Shown piece after piece: positions 16,518-26,529 of a DNA stretch of 64,000 nt. Below the pieces are notes generated by a model. It saw nothing but the letters and a program-made list of their open reading frames with translations, did no database searches and was not told the DNA's origin. Every line of letters starts with the position of its first letter. Positions within the stretch are counted from its first letter, which is position 1. Both the position numbers and the translations under genes were made by a program. This DNA comes from Bacteroidaceae bacterium (GTDB taxonomy: Bacteria; Bacteroidota; Bacteroidia; Bacteroidales; Bacteroidaceae): positions 16,514-80,513 of the forward strand of contig JAFVSR010000014.1 of NCBI GenBank assembly GCA_017503645.1. Reading direction: 5' to 3'.

Positions 16518-18917
16518 ATGGCAAAAAAGAACAGACGGCAGCAAAACGACAACACCCTGCCCATCATAGACCTGCTATACCTGTGCGCAGCCAACTGGCA
16601 CTGGTTTGCAGCCTCGCTATTCATCTCGCTATCTATCTCGGTATTGTACATACTTATGACACCGCCCGTGTATATGAGCCGTGCATCGGTGCTCATAAAA
16701 GACGATAGCCAAACACGTACAGGCGCAGCCAATTCATTCACCGCATTCAGCGACAACCACCGCAGCAATGCCGATGAGGAGCTTATGGCAATGCGTTCAC
16801 CCGCAATAATGGCCGAGGCCGTCAAACGCTTAGGGCTCGATATCACCTACACCGATGACGGCCGTTTCCACGACCCTGTCATTTACGGGCACGGCCTGCC
16901 TGTCACCCTCAAGATGCTCGATTTGGGCAAGAACGACGATGCAACCCTCACAATGAACCTTCAAAGCGACGGCACGCTCTGTATGTGGGGATTCTCCAAA
17001 AACGATAACAGCATAGGCGGGTTCATACGCGCCACCGACGGTCAGACGGTGGAAACACCCATCGGCCGCATAGCAGTGACATTTACCGAGTACAGCGAGA
17101 ACAACCGCAACTGCAACATAAACGTCACACGCACCAACATAAACGAAACAATAGAGAGGTTCTACTCCAATTTCAGCGCCTCGTTCGAGAACGAGAACAC
17201 CACCATTGCCAACCTTCGCATCAAAGATATATCCACCCTGCGTGGTCGCGCCATCTTGGAAGCAATGATGGAGATATATAACGAGCAGTGGATGGCCGAC
17301 AAGAACCAGATAGCCATAAGCACCGATAGTTTCCTCAACGAGCGCATATCACTGCTGCAGCAGGAGCTATGGCAACTCGACGGACAGGCGGCATCATATG
17401 CAGGCCGTGGCGCACAAACCGGCAAAAGCGATGGTAGTGCGATGCTATCGCAAATGAAAGAGACCGAGAAGGAACTGTTAGAGCTTAACAACCAACGCGA
17501 AATAGTACAATATATCATAAACATACTACGCGACGACAAGCGCCTGCTGCTGCCAGGCAACATAGGTCTTAAGAACGTAAACATACAATCACTTGCCGAC
17601 GAATACAACAACGCCCTGCTGCGCCGCAACGCCATTGCACAGAACAGCAGCGAGAGCAACCCCATTGTAAAAGACTATGATAAACGCTTAGACAAATTCA
17701 AGGAGACCATAATATCGGCCGCCAACAATGAGATAGAAAGCCTCAACTCCCAAATAAGGCTCACCCGTAAAGCCGAGAGCAAGAGCAACCAGGCACTTGC
17801 CACAAGCCCCGAACTCGCCAAGCAACAGCAGAACATAGAGCGCCAGCTGAAGGTAAAAAACGCCCTCTACCTCTTTCTGCTGCAAAAGCGCGAAGAAAAC
17901 GAGCTCTCCAAGGAATACACCGCAAGCAACACCCGTGTGATATCGGCACCATCGAGTTCGTGGACGCCGGTTGCACCTATGAAGAAAAACGCCATCCTTA
18001 TGGCACTCGCAATAGGCCTGCTGGTGCCCACGGCCATCATCTTCTTCAAGGAGATAAGCAACAACAAGGTGCGCGGGCGAAAGGACCTTGAGGATTTAGA
18101 TATTCCTTTTGTTGGCGAGATACCTCTATACATACCCACAGACCGCAAAGAGGCAAAATTGGCAATGCGTGGCAAAGCACCCAAAAACATTATTGTAAAG
18201 AACGGAAAGCGCGACATCATAAACGAAGCTTTCCGCGTGCTGCGCACCAACCTGCAGTTCATCACCAAACAAAAGGAAGGGTGCAATGTAATCGCACTGA
18301 CATCATTCAACCCCGGCAGTGGCAAGACATTCCTCACGATGAACATTGCCGCCGGCCTTGCACTCAAGGGCGAGAAGGTGCTGGTTATCGACGGCGATAT
18401 GCGCCACGGCTCATCATCGGAATATGTGTCATCACCCAAAACAGGTATAAGCAACTACCTGAGCAAAGGCATCGACAGCATAGATGGCGCAATTGTAACC
18501 TACCCCGGACACGACGGGCTGCACGTACTCCCCGTGGGCACCATTCCACCCAACCCCACCGAGTTACTGCACGAAAAGCGCTTTGGCGAGCTCATCACGC
18601 AGCTGCGCGACAAATACAGCTACATACTCATAGACTGCCCGCCCGTGGATATTGTTGCCGACACACAGATAATCGAGGAGTATACCGACCGCACCCTCTT
18701 CGTAGTGCGCACAGGCTTGCTGGCCCGCAATATGCTCGACGAATTGGAGAGCATACACGAGGAGAAACGCCTCAAGAACCTTGCCATCATACTCAATGGT
18801 ACATACAGCCACGGCGGCTACTACAAATACGGTTATCGTTACAGCTACCGCTACAGCTATCGTTATGGCTATCGCTATGGCTACAAGTATGGTTATCACG
18901 GCGAGAAAAAGAAGTAA
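16518..18917 (+). CDS. polysaccharide co-polymerase / tyrosine autokinase (Wzc-like)
   Basis: Controls chain length and export by cyclic autophosphorylation. The 799-residue protein has a Wzz domain with a first membrane helix (about 28-50), long periplasmic coiled coils, a second helix (about 490-510) and a cytoplasmic BY-kinase domain with Walker A PGSGKT (599-604), Walker A' VLVIDGDMRHG and Walker B ILIDCPPVD. The C-terminal tail (about 768-795) has more than ten tyrosines in a YGYRYSYR pattern, the phosphorylation cluster. The cpsB-type phosphatase follows, completing the phosphorylation cycle. Confidence 0.94.
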   Translation: MAKKNRRQQNDNTLPIIDLLYLCAANWHWFAASLFISLSISVLYILMTPPVYMSRASVLIKDDSQTRTGAANSFTAFSDNHRSNADEELMAMRSPAIMAEAVKRLGLDITYTDDGRFHDPVIYGHGLPVTLKMLDLGKNDDATLTMNLQSDGTLCMWGFSKNDNSIGGFIRATDGQTVETPIGRIAVTFTEYSENNRNCNINVTRTNINETIERFYSNFSASFENENTTIANLRIKDISTLRGRAILEAMMEIYNEQWMADKNQIAISTDSFLNERISLLQQELWQLDGQAASYAGRGAQTGKSDGSAMLSQMKETEKELLELNNQREIVQYIINILRDDKRLLLPGNIGLKNVNIQSLADEYNNALLRRNAIAQNSSESNPIVKDYDKRLDKFKETIISAANNEIESLNSQIRLTRKAESKSNQALATSPELAKQQQNIERQLKVKNALYLFLLQKREENELSKEYTASNTRVISAPSSSWTPVAPMKKNAILMALAIGLLVPTAIIFFKEISNNKVRGRKDLEDLDIPFVGEIPLYIPTDRKEAKLAMRGKAPKNIIVKNGKRDIINEAFRVLRTNLQFITKQKEGCNVIALTSFNPGSGKTFLTMNIAAGLALKGEKVLVIDGDMRHGSSSEYVSSPKTGISNYLSKGIDSIDGAIVTYPGHDGLHVLPVGTIPPNPTELLHEKRFGELITQLRDKYSYILIDCPPVDIVADTQIIEEYTDRTLFVVRTGLLARNMLDELESIHEEKRLKNLAIILNGTYSHGGYYKYGYRYSYRYSYRYGYRYGYKYGYHGEKKK

Positions 18918-18934
18918 CATTCGCATAATAAGCC

Positions 18935-19051
18935 TGTCATTCCGACAGAGCGACAGCGACAAGGAATCTAAAACACCGCGCAATGTCATTCCGACAGAGC
19001 GGCAGCGATGAGGAATCTCAGAGATCTCTCACATACGTTCGAGATGACAAA
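18935..19051. repeat. two 35-bp direct repeats plus inverted half-site
   Basis: Copies at 18935-18969 and 18984-19018 differ at three positions; both begin TGTCATTCCGACAGAGCG and end GGAATCT. The inverted half-site GAGATGACA follows near 19040. The 239-bp gap between wzc-like and cpsB-like genes contains nothing else recognisable. The pattern resembles short dispersed intergenic repeats of Bacteroidota; other copies are not present in this window. Confidence 0.65.
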
Positions 19052-19156
19052 AGAAACAATAGAGATTACAATACGGCTATCAGGGCGATAAAAAGAAGAA
19101 ACAGTGACTGAGGGGTGAGAGTAATAACCAAGGCCCCAAATAAATAATCAACCACT

Positions 19157-19873
19157 ATGTGGCCCTTCACAAAAAAGAGAACCATAACCCAAAGCAACCT
19201 GCTTGCCGACGGCACCGACCACCACTCGCATATACTGCCCGGGGTGGATGACGGCATTGCCACAATGGAGGAAGCCTTACAGGCGCTGCAAGCCCTTGCC
19301 GCCACCGGCATCAAGGAGGTATGGCTCACACCCCACATAATGGAGGACTACCCAAACACCCCCGCGGCATTGCAAGAGAGATTCGCCACCCTGCAGAGCA
19401 GCTACTCAGGGCCCATAACGCTGCACTTGGCTGCCGAGTATATGATAGATAACCAGTTCCACGAACTATTGGAGAGCGGCAACCTTCTACCCATAGGCAA
19501 CACCGGCAACCACCTGCTTGTGGAGACATCCTATTTCACACCACCGATGCAACTAAATGAAACGCTGCAACGCATAAAATCAAAAGGCTATCACCCGCTG
19601 CTTGCCCACCCCGAGCGCTATATATATATGGACAACAGCCAATACCGCACGCTCCACGAAAGCGGTGTCAAAATGCAGCTGAACATACTTTCCCTTGCCA
19701 GTGCCTATGGCCGTGCGGTGCAGAAAAAGGCTGCTTGGCTGTTGAAGAACAATATGTACACCGTTGCGGGAAGCGACCTCCACTGCACCGATGCTTTGGC
19801 GATAATTAACGCCACACCACTTGATAAGGAACACTATAGCGCGTTACAGAAACTTTTGCACACAAATTTATAG
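19157..19873 (+). CDS. CpsB/CapC-type PHP tyrosine-protein phosphatase
   Basis: A 238-residue metal-dependent phosphatase of the PHP fold that dephosphorylates the tyrosine cluster of the co-polymerase kinase. The metal-binding start DHHSHILPGVDDG (H23, H25 and D31-32), HLAAEY in the middle, LLAHPERY, and the C-terminal AGSDLHC are all present. It follows the wzc-like kinase, its expected substrate, and is 2 bp before the flippase gene. Confidence 0.92.
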   Translation: MWPFTKKRTITQSNLLADGTDHHSHILPGVDDGIATMEEALQALQALAATGIKEVWLTPHIMEDYPNTPAALQERFATLQSSYSGPITLHLAAEYMIDNQFHELLESGNLLPIGNTGNHLLVETSYFTPPMQLNETLQRIKSKGYHPLLAHPERYIYMDNSQYRTLHESGVKMQLNILSLASAYGRAVQKKAAWLLKNNMYTVAGSDLHCTDALAIINATPLDKEHYSALQKLLHTNL

Positions 19874-19875
19874 AA

Positions 19876-21411
19876 ATGAGTGACCATAGCGAGGCAAACA
19901 AGCGCATAGCCAAGAACACGATGTTGTTATACGGGCGTATGGGGCTGATGATGATTATCAGTTTCTTTACCGCACGTATCACATTGGAAGCACTCGGTGT
20001 AGTGGACTACGGCATTAACAATGTTGTGGGTGGGCTTGTATCAATGTTCTCGTTAATATCCGGCTCATTAACTGCGTCTGCCGGTCGTTTTATAACATTC
20101 GGTTTGGGCGAAGGCAATAAAGAAAAACTCAACCGCATATTTGTCACAGCGGTAAACATACACATTATTCTTGCAATAATTGTGGTTATAGCCATAGAAA
20201 CCATTGGGGTGTGGTTCCTAGTGAACAAAATGGTTATACCACCCAACCGCCTCGTGGCTGCGCACTGGGTTCTTCAATGCTCCACAATTGGCTTTGCCAT
20301 AGGACTGCTCTCCACACCATACAATGCAGCTATCATTGCGCACGAAAAAATGGGCGTTTATGCCTATTTTTCAATCTTCGATGCCATTGCGCGCCTTGCC
20401 ATTGTATTCTCCATCAAATACTATGGAGGAGACAAACTTATTCTTTTGGCGGTTATTTCGCTTATTCCAACTATTGTTAAACAATTATACTATTGGTATT
20501 ACTGCAAAAGCCGGTTCGAAGAGTGCCACTACACCCCATTGTGGGATAAAAAAATATTCAAGGAAATGTTTAGCTTCGCCGGATGGAATTTCATAGGAGC
20601 AAGTTCTGCACAATTAAAAGACCAAGGAGTAAACATTGCCATAAATATGTTTCACAGCCCGGCTGTAAATGCAGCACGTGGTATAGCTATGCAGATATCC
20701 GGAATAGTGGGGCAATTCACGGGCAACATATCTATGGCCATACACCCTCAAATAACAAAAGAATTTGCTGCTAAGGATTATGCAAGAATGCACAATCTTA
20801 TGTTCAAGGGAACTAAGATTGTCTATTTCCTTTTTATGACAATTTCAATTCCCATCTTCTTTGAAATTGAAACAATTCTTTACATCTGGCTTGGGCAGGT
20901 ACCCGAGCACACCGTGCTCTTCACAAGATTGGTTCTTGTACTTTGCCTTTCCGAGATAATATCCTCCACTTTAATCACAGCACAATTAGCCACAGGAAAA
21001 ATAAGAAACTATCAAATTGTGGTAGGTGGTACACAAATGCTAAATTTCCCCATATCCTATATGCTACTACATTTAGGATTTTTCCCCGAGATAACCCTCA
21101 TTGTAGCAATCACAATTTCACAGCTATGTTTTGTTGAAAGATTGTTTTTTCTACGCCATATGGTACAATTACCATCTCTTAAATTTGCAAAGGATATATA
21201 TTTAAATTCCATAATTGTGACCATCATATCTGCTATTATACCTGCCATTTTCTATTTTAAGATTAACAATGAAACCCTTCGTTTCTTCACTGTTTGCATA
21301 TCATCAGTGGTTTCGTCTTTCGCTACTATATACATTATAGGCCTCAAAAAAGATGAGAAAAGGCTTGTCATTCAATATCTGCACAAACTCACAAACAAGC
21401 TGAAAAAATGA
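19876..21411 (+). CDS. polysaccharide flippase (Wzx-like, MATE/MVF superfamily)
   Basis: A 511-residue membrane protein with about 12-14 hydrophobic helices, which would flip undecaprenyl-linked repeat units to the periplasm. The N-terminus (NTMLLYGRMGLMMIISFFTARITLEALG) followed by DYGINNVVGG is typical of Bacteroides Wzx-type transporters. From about the middle of this gene onward codon use becomes more A/T-rich, marking the start of the variable core. It overlaps the next gene by 4 bp (ATGA). Confidence 0.9.
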   Translation: MSDHSEANKRIAKNTMLLYGRMGLMMIISFFTARITLEALGVVDYGINNVVGGLVSMFSLISGSLTASAGRFITFGLGEGNKEKLNRIFVTAVNIHIILAIIVVIAIETIGVWFLVNKMVIPPNRLVAAHWVLQCSTIGFAIGLLSTPYNAAIIAHEKMGVYAYFSIFDAIARLAIVFSIKYYGGDKLILLAVISLIPTIVKQLYYWYYCKSRFEECHYTPLWDKKIFKEMFSFAGWNFIGASSAQLKDQGVNIAINMFHSPAVNAARGIAMQISGIVGQFTGNISMAIHPQITKEFAAKDYARMHNLMFKGTKIVYFLFMTISIPIFFEIETILYIWLGQVPEHTVLFTRLVLVLCLSEIISSTLITAQLATGKIRNYQIVVGGTQMLNFPISYMLLHLGFFPEITLIVAITISQLCFVERLFFLRHMVQLPSLKFAKDIYLNSIIVTIISAIIPAIFYFKINNETLRFFTVCISSVVSSFATIYIIGLKKDEKRLVIQYLHKLTNKLKK

Positions 21412-22598
21412 TAATAATAGACAACCCTCAAAATTGCTGCGGCTGTACAGCCTGCGTAAGCGTATGCCCGCGCAAAGCCATCACAATGCAACCCGATGCT
21501 TTGGGGTTTCTCTACCCTCAAATAGACAAAGACTTATGTACAAATTGTGGATTATGCGAAAAAGTTTGCGCATTTAATGAAAATTACGAAAAGAGCAGCG
21601 ATAACATTCTTGATGTATATGCTGTACGTCACAAGGATATTAAAGAGATTGAGAAAAGCCGTAGCGGAGCAATGTTTGTTGCCATCACGGACTATATTTT
21701 AGAAAACAACGGAGTAGTCTATGGAGCAGGATACAGCGACCACTTCCGCGTCACACATAAAAGAGCTGTGACAAAAACAGAGCGTGACGAATTTCGTGGT
21801 AGTAAATATGTACAAAGTGAACTTGGCAGCACCTTTACAAAAGTTTATAAGGACCTTAAAAATGGAACTTTGGTATGTTTTTCAGGCACTCCTTGCCAAG
21901 TTGCCGGGTTACGTTCCTTTCTAAAGGCACAAAAAGCCAATACAGAAAAACTACTACTCATAGATATCGTATGCCACGGTACACCAAGCCCTTACATATG
22001 GCGGGATTATCTTGCATACATTGAAAAGAAGCACAAAGGGAAGGCAACAGGCGTCAGTTTTCGCGACAAAGAGGATATTGGGTGGACAGCACATAAAGAG
22101 TCCTTCATTATAAACAACCATAAAATAACAACCGACACATACACCGATTTATTTTACAAACATATAATGTTTAGACATTCTTGCAAGGTGTGCCATTTTG
22201 CAAACACAAGCCGGCCTTCAAATATTACCATAGCCGATTTTTGGGGATGGCAGAATGTGGATAAGGATTTCAACAAAGACGACAAAGGGGTTTCTTTGGT
22301 GTTTATAAACTCACTTAAGGGAAAACGTTTCTTTGAAAAGGTTGCGACATCTGTAAACACCATTAAAACAAAACTGCAATATGCTCTACAACCAAATCTT
22401 CAAAGCCCAAGCATCCCAAACCCAAGAAGAATGGAATTTGAAATTGATTATACTCGCAAGGGATTTATATATGTTGCAAAAAAATATGGGAACATCGGAT
22501 TTATATGCCGCCTGATGCAAAAATATCCTATTATCGCAAAAATTGTATGGAATGTCAACGATAGGATAATCAAAAAACTATGGAAAAGAAGAAAGTAG
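21408..22598 (+). CDS. FrhB-like iron-sulfur protein (coenzyme F420 hydrogenase/dehydrogenase beta-subunit family)
   Basis: A 396-residue protein starting with two 4Fe-4S binding motifs (CCGCTACVSVCP and CTNCGLCEKVCAF) followed by FrhB N- and C-terminal domains, including a GTPCQVAGLRSFL motif and RDKEDIGWTAH. Members of this family recur in Bacteroides polysaccharide loci next to pyruvyltransferase genes; their reaction there is not established. The next gene, a pyruvyltransferase-like one, starts 19 bp before this gene ends, supporting a joint role in sugar modification. Confidence 0.88.
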   Translation: MIIIDNPQNCCGCTACVSVCPRKAITMQPDALGFLYPQIDKDLCTNCGLCEKVCAFNENYEKSSDNILDVYAVRHKDIKEIEKSRSGAMFVAITDYILENNGVVYGAGYSDHFRVTHKRAVTKTERDEFRGSKYVQSELGSTFTKVYKDLKNGTLVCFSGTPCQVAGLRSFLKAQKANTEKLLLIDIVCHGTPSPYIWRDYLAYIEKKHKGKATGVSFRDKEDIGWTAHKESFIINNHKITTDTYTDLFYKHIMFRHSCKVCHFANTSRPSNITIADFWGWQNVDKDFNKDDKGVSLVFINSLKGKRFFEKVATSVNTIKTKLQYALQPNLQSPSIPNPRRMEFEIDYTRKGFIYVAKKYGNIGFICRLMQKYPIIAKIVWNVNDRIIKKLWKRRK

Positions 22599-23674
22599 GT
22601 ATACTTACATTTCACAGAGCTTATAATTATGGAGCAATGCTCCAATGCTATGCACTATATAAAACAATAGAAAATATTGGCCATCTACCACAAATCGTTG
22701 ATTACAGACAATCGTATATAGAAAAGCAGTATGCATATTCAAACAATATTACAACAAAAGAAGAACTCAAGAAGGTTTTTCTAAACCCACGTTGGTTGCC
22801 TGGTTTTATAGTAAAAATATTACCTGAAAGAATTCGCTATATAAGAAGAAGATGGTCCCTATATCAAGGTTTTTCTTTCAGCAAAAAAGTTTTATCTCCA
22901 GAGCAAATGCCACAAGGACTTAATACCATAATTATTGGCAGCGACCAAGTATGGGCCAATTATTGCACCAATGGTATAGATGAAACATATTATGGTAATT
23001 TTCCACACGTGAACACCAATATTATCGGCTATGCAATAAGCAGCAATCTTGCATCATTACAAGAAACAGGTATGGAAAAATTAACCATACTTTGCAAAAA
23101 TTTCAAGGCACTATCTTTTAGAGAAGAAGAAATAGGGAAATATTTAAGCAAAGAGATAAATATAGAAGCAACGATTGTCTTAGATCCCACATTGCTGCTA
23201 AGAAAGAGTGAGTGGATGCGTTTAATAGCTGATATGCCGGAGGTCATCAATCAAGATTATATACTGACATTCTTCCTTAATTATGATTTCGACCTTACTG
23301 ACGTAACTAAGGAAATTAAAAAATTCTCTGCTGACAGAAATTGCAAAGTAATTAACTTGCCCGATGTTGTCGATTCACCTACCAACTTCCTAAACTTGAT
23401 AAAGAATGCAAAGCAAATTATAACATCCTCTTTTCACACTATTGTCTTTTCGATTATATTCAATAAAGATTTTTATGCCATAAAAACCAATAATGGAAAA
23501 GATATAAGATACATAAACCTACTCAACAAGTTGGGTTTGCAAAAAAGGCTTATAGAATATGGTGAGCTGACAAACACAATTGAGACAACCATTGATTATG
23601 AAAAAGTTGAAACAAAACTTGAAAAGGAGCGCTCATTATCAATAAACTATATAAGGAACAATATACAACTATGA
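22580..23674 (+). CDS. polysaccharide pyruvyl transferase family protein
   Basis: A 364-residue GT-B-like protein of the CsaB/WcaK family, which adds a pyruvate ketal from PEP to polysaccharide. Visible family marks are the N-terminal ILTFHRAYNYGAMLQCYAL, the GSDQVWANYC motif (about 120-130) and a late SSFHTIVFSIIF region with a histidine that is conserved in the family. Paired by overlap with the FrhB-like gene upstream and a GT8 gene downstream (4-bp overlap). The pyruvylated sugar is unknown. Confidence 0.88.
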   Translation: MEKKKVGILTFHRAYNYGAMLQCYALYKTIENIGHLPQIVDYRQSYIEKQYAYSNNITTKEELKKVFLNPRWLPGFIVKILPERIRYIRRRWSLYQGFSFSKKVLSPEQMPQGLNTIIIGSDQVWANYCTNGIDETYYGNFPHVNTNIIGYAISSNLASLQETGMEKLTILCKNFKALSFREEEIGKYLSKEINIEATIVLDPTLLLRKSEWMRLIADMPEVINQDYILTFFLNYDFDLTDVTKEIKKFSADRNCKVINLPDVVDSPTNFLNLIKNAKQIITSSFHTIVFSIIFNKDFYAIKTNNGKDIRYINLLNKLGLQKRLIEYGELTNTIETTIDYEKVETKLEKERSLSINYIRNNIQL

Positions 23675-24573
23675 ACATCGCCCTTTGCACAGATGATAAA
23701 TATGCATTTCCTTGCGGAGTGTGCATAACATCTATTCTCGAGAACAACAAAAACGAGGAGTGCAACATATATATTCTAACCGAAGGTTTGAGCGAGAGTA
23801 CTAAAGCAAAGTTCAAAACTTTGGAGAGAACATATAACCAAACGATAACTATTCTCACAATAGATGCAAAGGATTTTGACGAACTAAAGAGAAGCAACCG
23901 TTTCCCTAAATCGATATACTTTAGATTCCTGCTGCCCAAACTTATAAAAGGCGAAGGCAAGATATTGTATCTCGACTGCGATATAATTGTAACCAAGGAA
24001 CTAAAAGAACTTTGGAACACCGACATAAGCAACTATGCTTGTGGCGTTATAGAGGACCAAAGAAGTGACGATATAAGGGTGCAGAACAACATAGAACTAT
24101 ACGACACCTATTTCAATTCCGGTGTTCTGCTTATGAACCTTGAATATTGGAGAGAAAACGACATTGCAAAACAGCTCACTGACTTCATCTATAACAATGC
24201 TGAAAAGTGCGATTTCCCTGACCAAGATGCGCTTAACTTTGTATTGTATAAAAAGGTTCATTATTTAGATTACACTTACAACTATCAGGAACTTATGCTG
24301 CTTGCGCCCAAAGAATGTTTTTTGCATAAAAGCAAATGGAATAAGTTATTGGGGAGCAATGAAACGCCAGCAATAATACACTACAATGGATGGATTAAAC
24401 CCTGGATTTTGACCTGCACACACAAGTTTAAGAGTGAATTTCTAAAATATAAAGAAAACAGCCCCTGGAAGAAAGAGAAATTAAAACCACGCTATACTTT
24501 TATACAAAAAATAATGCTGATACGCAGAATAACGTTGAACATTCTATGGAATAAAGACCATTGCATAGAATAA
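23671..24573 (+). CDS. glycosyltransferase family 8 (first copy)
   Basis: A 300-residue retaining GT-A glycosyltransferase of the LgtC/glycogenin type. The metal-binding DxD is D102-C-D104 in ILYLDCDIIV, followed by YFNSGVLLMNLEYWR and DQDALNFVL, the standard GT8 blocks, and an IHYNGWIKPW motif near the C-terminus. It is likely to add galactose or glucose to the repeat unit. Together with the next GT2 gene it forms a GT8-GT2 pair that is repeated directly downstream (25577-27501). Confidence 0.9.
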   Translation: MNIALCTDDKYAFPCGVCITSILENNKNEECNIYILTEGLSESTKAKFKTLERTYNQTITILTIDAKDFDELKRSNRFPKSIYFRFLLPKLIKGEGKILYLDCDIIVTKELKELWNTDISNYACGVIEDQRSDDIRVQNNIELYDTYFNSGVLLMNLEYWRENDIAKQLTDFIYNNAEKCDFPDQDALNFVLYKKVHYLDYTYNYQELMLLAPKECFLHKSKWNKLLGSNETPAIIHYNGWIKPWILTCTHKFKSEFLKYKENSPWKKEKLKPRYTFIQKIMLIRRITLNILWNKDHCIE

Positions 24574-24632
24574 AATGTATTCAGAACGCTAAAGCAAGGA
24601 AAAATCTGACGAGATATTACTTTAATCACGCA

Positions 24633-25589
24633 ATGCAAAAAGAGTTAATAGGTGTAATAGTTCCTGTATATAAAACCGAGGAATACATTGTGGAATGCAT
24701 TGAAAGCATTCTTGCGCAAACATACACTAATTTCCGCCTTATACTTGTTGATGACGGCAGCCCCGATGCTGCCGGTACCATATGCGATGAATATGCAGCA
24801 AAAGATAGCCGCATAACAGTTATTCACCAGGAAAATGCCGGTGTTACACGTGCAAGAGCCCGTGGTGTTGAAGAAGCCAACGATTGTGAATGGATAACAT
24901 TTGTGGATAGTGATGACACCCTGACAAAAGATGCATTAGAACATTTATACTCATACACAAACAATCACACAGATATTATATTGTCGCCTATAGATAATTA
25001 CATTAACCCACAAAAATATTCAGTAGGAAATACTGAATACCGTAAGCTTGTTGCAAGCAATATGAGCTATGCAGATACACCATGGGGCAAACTGATAAGA
25101 AGGAGTATTTTTAATAGTTATGTTTTTGATATTCCGCAACAAATAAAAGTTGACGAGGATAATATAATGAATATTCGCCTCGCCTTTAACACCGAAAAAG
25201 ATGTTTACATCTGCGCAAAGAATATTTATAATTATCGAGACAACAATAATAGCATTACTCATACTTTTGAGAGAGACTTGGAATATTATCAGGAAGTTCA
25301 GAAATTAAGAATAGCATCATTCCCTGAAGATAATTATAAGGAATATTTAACTACCACCATACCCAAGAGGTTGCTCAGATGGCGTGAATATTATATGTAT
25401 AAAAGCAAAGTGCCGGAGATGATAGGAAACTGTTTCTATATAGAACTAAAAACAGATATTGAAAAAACCGGTTACAAAATGCCTTTTTTACATAAAATAC
25501 TGTTTTACCACACAGATCCTATTATAAGAACAGTAGCCATAAACATAATAAAATTACAAAATCTTTTAAATAGAAGATGGAAGAGGTAA
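24633..25589 (+). CDS. glycosyltransferase family 2 (first copy)
   Basis: A 318-residue GT-A inverting glycosyltransferase. The start at ATG 24633 gives the standard MQKELIGVIVPVYKTEEY; an in-frame ATG at 24561 would add 24 atypical residues and overlap GT8. Motifs: LILVDDGSPD (about 32-41) and TFVDSDDTL (DxD). The first ~95 residues and their DNA are nearly identical to those of the GT2 gene at 26530, while the C-terminal two-thirds differ. It overlaps the second GT8 gene by 13 bp. Confidence 0.9.
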   Translation: MQKELIGVIVPVYKTEEYIVECIESILAQTYTNFRLILVDDGSPDAAGTICDEYAAKDSRITVIHQENAGVTRARARGVEEANDCEWITFVDSDDTLTKDALEHLYSYTNNHTDIILSPIDNYINPQKYSVGNTEYRKLVASNMSYADTPWGKLIRRSIFNSYVFDIPQQIKVDEDNIMNIRLAFNTEKDVYICAKNIYNYRDNNNSITHTFERDLEYYQEVQKLRIASFPEDNYKEYLTTTIPKRLLRWREYYMYKSKVPEMIGNCFYIELKTDIEKTGYKMPFLHKILFYHTDPIIRTVAINIIKLQNLLNRRWKR

Positions 25590-26521
25590 TAAATATTTTG
25601 TGTACCCCCGATGACAATTATGTGCCATATTGTGGGATAATGCTAACATCGCTATTCGAGAACAACAAAGAAGAAAACATTGTTGTATATATATTATGTG
25701 AAAAACTTAGCGACAAAAACATTGCCGACTTAGAATCTCTGGCTATTGCATATAATAAAGAAATTAGGTTTATATATCTTACTAAAGAAATTTTCAACAA
25801 TTGCCCTATAAGAGAAGGAGACCACGTGAGTATTGCTGCATATTATAGAATCATTGCGCCAAATTTTCTGCCAAAAGAAATAAAAAAAGTTCTGTATTTT
25901 GATTGCGACATAATTATAAACAACAACATTGCAGAACTTTTCAATACAGATATCAGCGGGTATGCTATGGGAGCCGTTATTGATGAAGCGTACTTTAACA
26001 AAGCAACATATGAACGCCTTACCTACCCCACCACTTTCCCAAGTATAAATAGTGGCGTAATCCTTTTTAACCTCGATTATTGGCGCAATAACAGCACAGC
26101 CGACAAATGCCTATCATACATATCACACAACAGGGACAAAGTGATTTTCCACGACCAGGACACCATTAATGCAGTACTATACAAAGAAATAAAACGCCTT
26201 CCCCTAACATATAACTTCCAAACAGGGTTTATGTTTACAACCTACAATTACGAGGCCAAAGTTAAGGAGGAGATCGCAAAACACGTATATACACCCACTG
26301 TTATACACTATACAGGCTGCGGGAAACCATGGCATTTACACTCACATCACCCTTATGTTAAACGTTTCTTATACTATAGAGAAATATCATTATGGAAAAA
26401 TACGCCAATAATCGATAATGAAAATTTCAAGAGTAAACTCCGCTACGTTATTACAAACATTATTTGGTTATTAGGAATAAAAAAAAGACCTAAATCATAT
26501 ATTATAGAGAAACAAGATTAG
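25577..26521 (+). CDS. glycosyltransferase family 8 (second copy)
   Basis: A 314-residue GT8 protein with DxD D109-C-D111 in VLYFDCDIII, the SINSGVILFNLDYWR block, HDQDTINAVLYKE and C-terminal IHYTGCGKPWH. It is related to the GT8 gene at 23671 but diverged along its whole length, unlike the adjacent GT2 copies. A/T-rich codon use. Probable role: transfer of one hexose to the capsule repeat unit. Confidence 0.9.
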   Translation: MEEVINILCTPDDNYVPYCGIMLTSLFENNKEENIVVYILCEKLSDKNIADLESLAIAYNKEIRFIYLTKEIFNNCPIREGDHVSIAAYYRIIAPNFLPKEIKKVLYFDCDIIINNNIAELFNTDISGYAMGAVIDEAYFNKATYERLTYPTTFPSINSGVILFNLDYWRNNSTADKCLSYISHNRDKVIFHDQDTINAVLYKEIKRLPLTYNFQTGFMFTTYNYEAKVKEEIAKHVYTPTVIHYTGCGKPWHLHSHHPYVKRFLYYREISLWKNTPIIDNENFKSKLRYVITNIIWLLGIKKRPKSYIIEKQD

Positions 26522-26529
26522 TTTTAGAA

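Noticed and set aside
18832-18900. DNA tandem repeat in the Tyr-rich tail region
   Set aside because: The repetitiveness is explained by the tyrosine phosphorylation tail of the Wzc-like kinase.
18281-18928. 215-residue frame inside the Wzc-like gene
   Set aside because: Arg/His-rich out-of-frame translation of the kinase domain and Tyr-repeat tail.
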